Below are positions 13,955-15,399 of a stretch of 15,399 nucleotides of DNA, piece by piece; the stretch's first letter is position 1; each line of letters begins with the position of its first letter. The DNA is taken from positions 1-15,399 of the forward strand of contig JBJEJA010000017.1 of the NCBI GenBank assembly GCA_051877575.1. The letters are read 5' to 3'. This DNA comes from UBA2882 sp051877575. GTDB taxonomy: Bacteria; Bacillota; Clostridia; Lachnospirales; Lachnospiraceae. The notes below the pieces were generated by a model, which searched no databases, was not told where the DNA came from, and worked only from the letters and a program-made list of their open reading frames with translations. The translations under genes and the position numbers were made by a program.

Positions 13955-14389
13955 TCATTTTGCATTTTTATATGAAATCATAATATGACTTGGTGCAAAT
14001 AATACTGATGCTATAATCAACAGCACTGACCTACTCATAATCCCACTAAAAAGAAACAAAACTGAAGGAATAATAGAGAGTGCTAATGCTCTGAAAACGC
14101 TGCTTTTCTTAAAACAAATGATCCAAATTGCACAGTAAAGAATTACCAATATGGCATCTACAATAAGGTATAGTGCAAATGTCTCGTCAGACCACCACCC
14201 GAACCAAGTTCCCGGAATATTGATTATCATGAATCCGAAACAACCAAATCTCCCTACTTGTTCTATAACCTCAACATATTTATTGTTCCACTTATTATCA
14301 AAGCCATCTTTGCACTTAATCGCAAATACGATATTGGGTATCATAATGACTACAATAAAAATCAGCCCAAAAACATTAAACCATTCCAT
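13955..14389 (-). CDS. Four-helix membrane protein, unknown
   Basis: An integral membrane protein of 144 residues with four to five hydrophobic segments: FGLIFIVVIMIPNIVFAIKC near the start, GRFGCFGFMIINIPG in the middle, then LYLIVDAILVILYCAIWIIC and the C-terminal pair ALSIIPSVLFLFSG / LLIIASVLFAPSHIM. A charged loop CKDGFDNKWNNKYVEVIEQ lies between the first two. It resembles uncharacterised conserved membrane proteins of Clostridia (memory, no search). I use ATG 14389, with GAGGTG six nt upstream; ATG 14431 adds 14 polar residues and has poorly spaced signals. Function unknown. Confidence 0.75.
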   Translation of the reverse strand: MEWFNVFGLIFIVVIMIPNIVFAIKCKDGFDNKWNNKYVEVIEQVGRFGCFGFMIINIPGTWFGWWSDETFALYLIVDAILVILYCAIWIICFKKSSVFRALALSIIPSVLFLFSGIMSRSVLLIIASVLFAPSHIMISYKNAK

Positions 14390-14450
14390 ATCATCCACCT
14401 CAGCAACTTTCCATTTATCAGATTGAGACATTTCCTGAATAGGACTCCCA

Positions 14451-14723
14451 TTATTTTAAATTAGTATTTTTCCCACAATACGGACAAACATCAATATTAT
14501 ATAATTTCAATTTTAACAATCTATTACAATGCGGGCAACGCACTTTTAACAACATCCAAACAAATGAGGCAATTATCATGATAATAGATATCCCTATTAA
14601 AATTGAATTATGTCCATTCACCGGATCTTCTTGTGTAGGATAATGAAATCCTTTATAAAACAGGATAAAACCTATAAAGAGATTTACATATCCTATTATA
14701 CGATTTATATTGGGATTTTTCAT
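14451..14723 (-). CDS. Two-helix membrane protein with C-terminal zinc ribbon
   Basis: A 90-residue protein with two hydrophobic helices (about 9-27 and 41-60) followed by a cytoplasmic zinc-ribbon-like tail, CPHCNRLL then CPYCGKN, the two CxxC knuckles 15 residues apart. The start at 14723 has AGGGGTGAG before it. No family is recognised beyond the general membrane-plus-zinc-ribbon plan. It lies 36 nt after the 58-residue protein gene and before the four-helix membrane protein gene, all in the AT-rich segment bracketed by the 16-bp direct repeats. Confidence 0.75.
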   Translation of the reverse strand: MKNPNINRIIGYVNLFIGFILFYKGFHYPTQEDPVNGHNSILIGISIIMIIASFVWMLLKVRCPHCNRLLKLKLYNIDVCPYCGKNTNLK

Positions 14724-14759
14724 TTCTGCTCACCCCTGTCCGAAAGAAAATTGGAATTT

Positions 14760-14936
14760 TTATATACTTGCCAGTGCTTTTACCACCTCATCATACCTTT
14801 TTGTATGATTGTCGATATCCTTTTGCAATTCCGATAGCATCGCACAACTCCGAATGAGTATCATGGTTTGAAGACAAATAGTTCCCGGTTCCACCCTCCG
14901 GATTAAAACCGCAGGATTAACCAAATCAGGATTCAT
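14760..14936 (-). CDS. Small 58-aa protein, unknown
   Basis: Reads MNPDLVNPAVLIRRVEPGT, then a helical stretch with ICLQTMILIRSCAMLSELQKD and DNHTKRYDEVVKALASI. Soluble, mostly helical, family not recognised. It starts at ATG 14936 inside the end of pnuC, overlapping that gene by 11 nt, and has no strong ribosome binding site, so coupling to pnuC translation is likely if it is expressed. A longer frame to 15005 exists but runs through pnuC coding sequence. A truncated look-alike of its first residues lies near 13880-13920. Confidence 0.55.
   Translation of the reverse strand: MNPDLVNPAVLIRRVEPGTICLQTMILIRSCAMLSELQKDIDNHTKRYDEVVKALASI
14911..14926. repeat. 16-bp direct repeat, right copy
   Basis: Second copy of GCAGGATTAACCAAAT. 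Its last base is the first plus-strand base of the pnuC stop codon complement (14926-14928), so the repeat begins exactly where pnuC ends. Confidence 0.85.
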
Positions 14937-15399
14937 GATTCTGTTCCGATTCTCTTCTTTTCCAACTAACAAATCCATACATATCGTTAAAAAAGAAAAT
15001 GACAAAATTAACTACCACCGGAACATATATAGGATTTTCCCTTGAAGCTAAAATCCAAAGTATAATTAGCACAATGTCATTTGAGGCATATCCCAATGCA
15101 TAATACGATGAACGAAGCATCGTGAGCGATGCCGCAAGAAAACTTGTTGTAATTGAAATTGTACTAAATATAATATTAGGTGTATTCAATACCCGTAAAA
15201 CAAAATAAAATCCGCCTGTAACAACACAGCAAAAAAAGGAAAGTGCTGCTATATGCTTCCAATTTAATTTTTGAATCGCTACTTCATTCTTATTTTCTTT
15301 AGATGGATTCTTAATCCATGTAATCGTTGACCATATAGCCATAGGCATAGTCATTCCTAAATAGGTAATCATTTCTCCCCAATATCGAAAGCGCCAGGA
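14926..15399 (-). CDS. pnuC: PnuC-type nicotinamide mononucleotide transporter, 5' end outside window
   Basis: Membrane transporter of the PnuC family, importing nicotinamide riboside or related NAD precursors. The frame stays open through the right edge, reading RYWGEMITYLGMTMP, so the gene is cut by the window and the ATG at 15372 is internal. Seen here: ITYLGMTMPMAIWSTITWIKN, a cytoplasmic loop rich in Lys/Glu, four or five hydrophobic helices, and the family end YVPVVVNFVIFFFNDMYGFVSW followed by a short charged tail. The family is recognised by the RYWGE-like start and the closing NDxYGFxxW. Substrate choice (riboside, mononucleotide, or another vitamin in PnuX/PnuT relatives) cannot be told from this part. 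Confidence 0.85.
   Translation of the reverse strand, partial: SWRFRYWGEMITYLGMTMPMAIWSTITWIKNPSKENKNEVAIQKLNWKHIAALSFFCCVVTGGFYFVLRVLNTPNIIFSTISITTSFLAASLTMLRSSYYALGYASNDIVLIILWILASRENPIYVPVVVNFVIFFFNDMYGFVSWKRRESEQNHES

Overview
The window looks like a chromosomal segment of a low-to-mid GC Clostridia genome, most likely Lachnospiraceae. This is inferred from protein style (GerMN lipoprotein beside a two-component system, a lipoprotein ComEA, a DUF6472-like small Cys-rich protein), from strong AGGAGG-type ribosome binding sites, and from the single coding strand. No rRNA or tRNA gene was seen, so the taxonomic call stays an inference. Every convincing gene lies on the minus strand, so transcription runs from the right end of the window to the left.

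Region A (1-625): no credible gene. It holds a minisatellite of about 62 bp units (7 regular copies plus an outlier), then three 14-15 bp repeats and a GC-rich palindrome made of two GGCGCGCC boxes, just downstream of the comEC stop. Region B (626-6760): one apparent operon in the order comEA-like lipoprotein, OmpR-type response regulator, sensor histidine kinase, GerMN lipoprotein, comEC. Gaps are only 8-27 nt, and a good sigma-A-type promoter precedes comEA. A two-component system and a GerMN lipoprotein thus sit inside a DNA-uptake operon. The regulator-kinase-GerMN order is the same as in the actinobacterial mtrA-mtrB-lpqB module.

Region C (6771-12335): a second long apparent transcription unit. 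It starts at an extended -10 promoter near 12307-12335 and ends at a terminator-like hairpin at 6771-6805. It contains a stand-alone receiver protein, a two-helix membrane protein (ATGA overlap), a 58-aa Cys-rich protein, a GNAT acetyltransferase, argB, argD, an orphan family-1-type solute-binding protein and a YdcZ-type DMT membrane protein. The leader of the last gene can fold so that both its Shine-Dalgarno and start codon are covered. argB and argD encode two consecutive steps of ornithine/arginine synthesis. The GNAT just upstream of argB could be an acetylglutamate synthase, but this is unproven.

Region D (12336-15399): accessory in character, more AT-rich to the right. It holds two further GNAT genes, a broken small gene (13584-13852) that a single-base change in an A-run would restore, two small membrane proteins of unknown function, a 58-aa helical protein, and the 3' part of a pnuC-type transporter gene that runs off the right edge. 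A 16-bp perfect direct repeat (13900-13915 and 14911-14926) brackets about 1 kb here. One copy starts at the pnuC stop codon, which suggests a past rearrangement or duplication.
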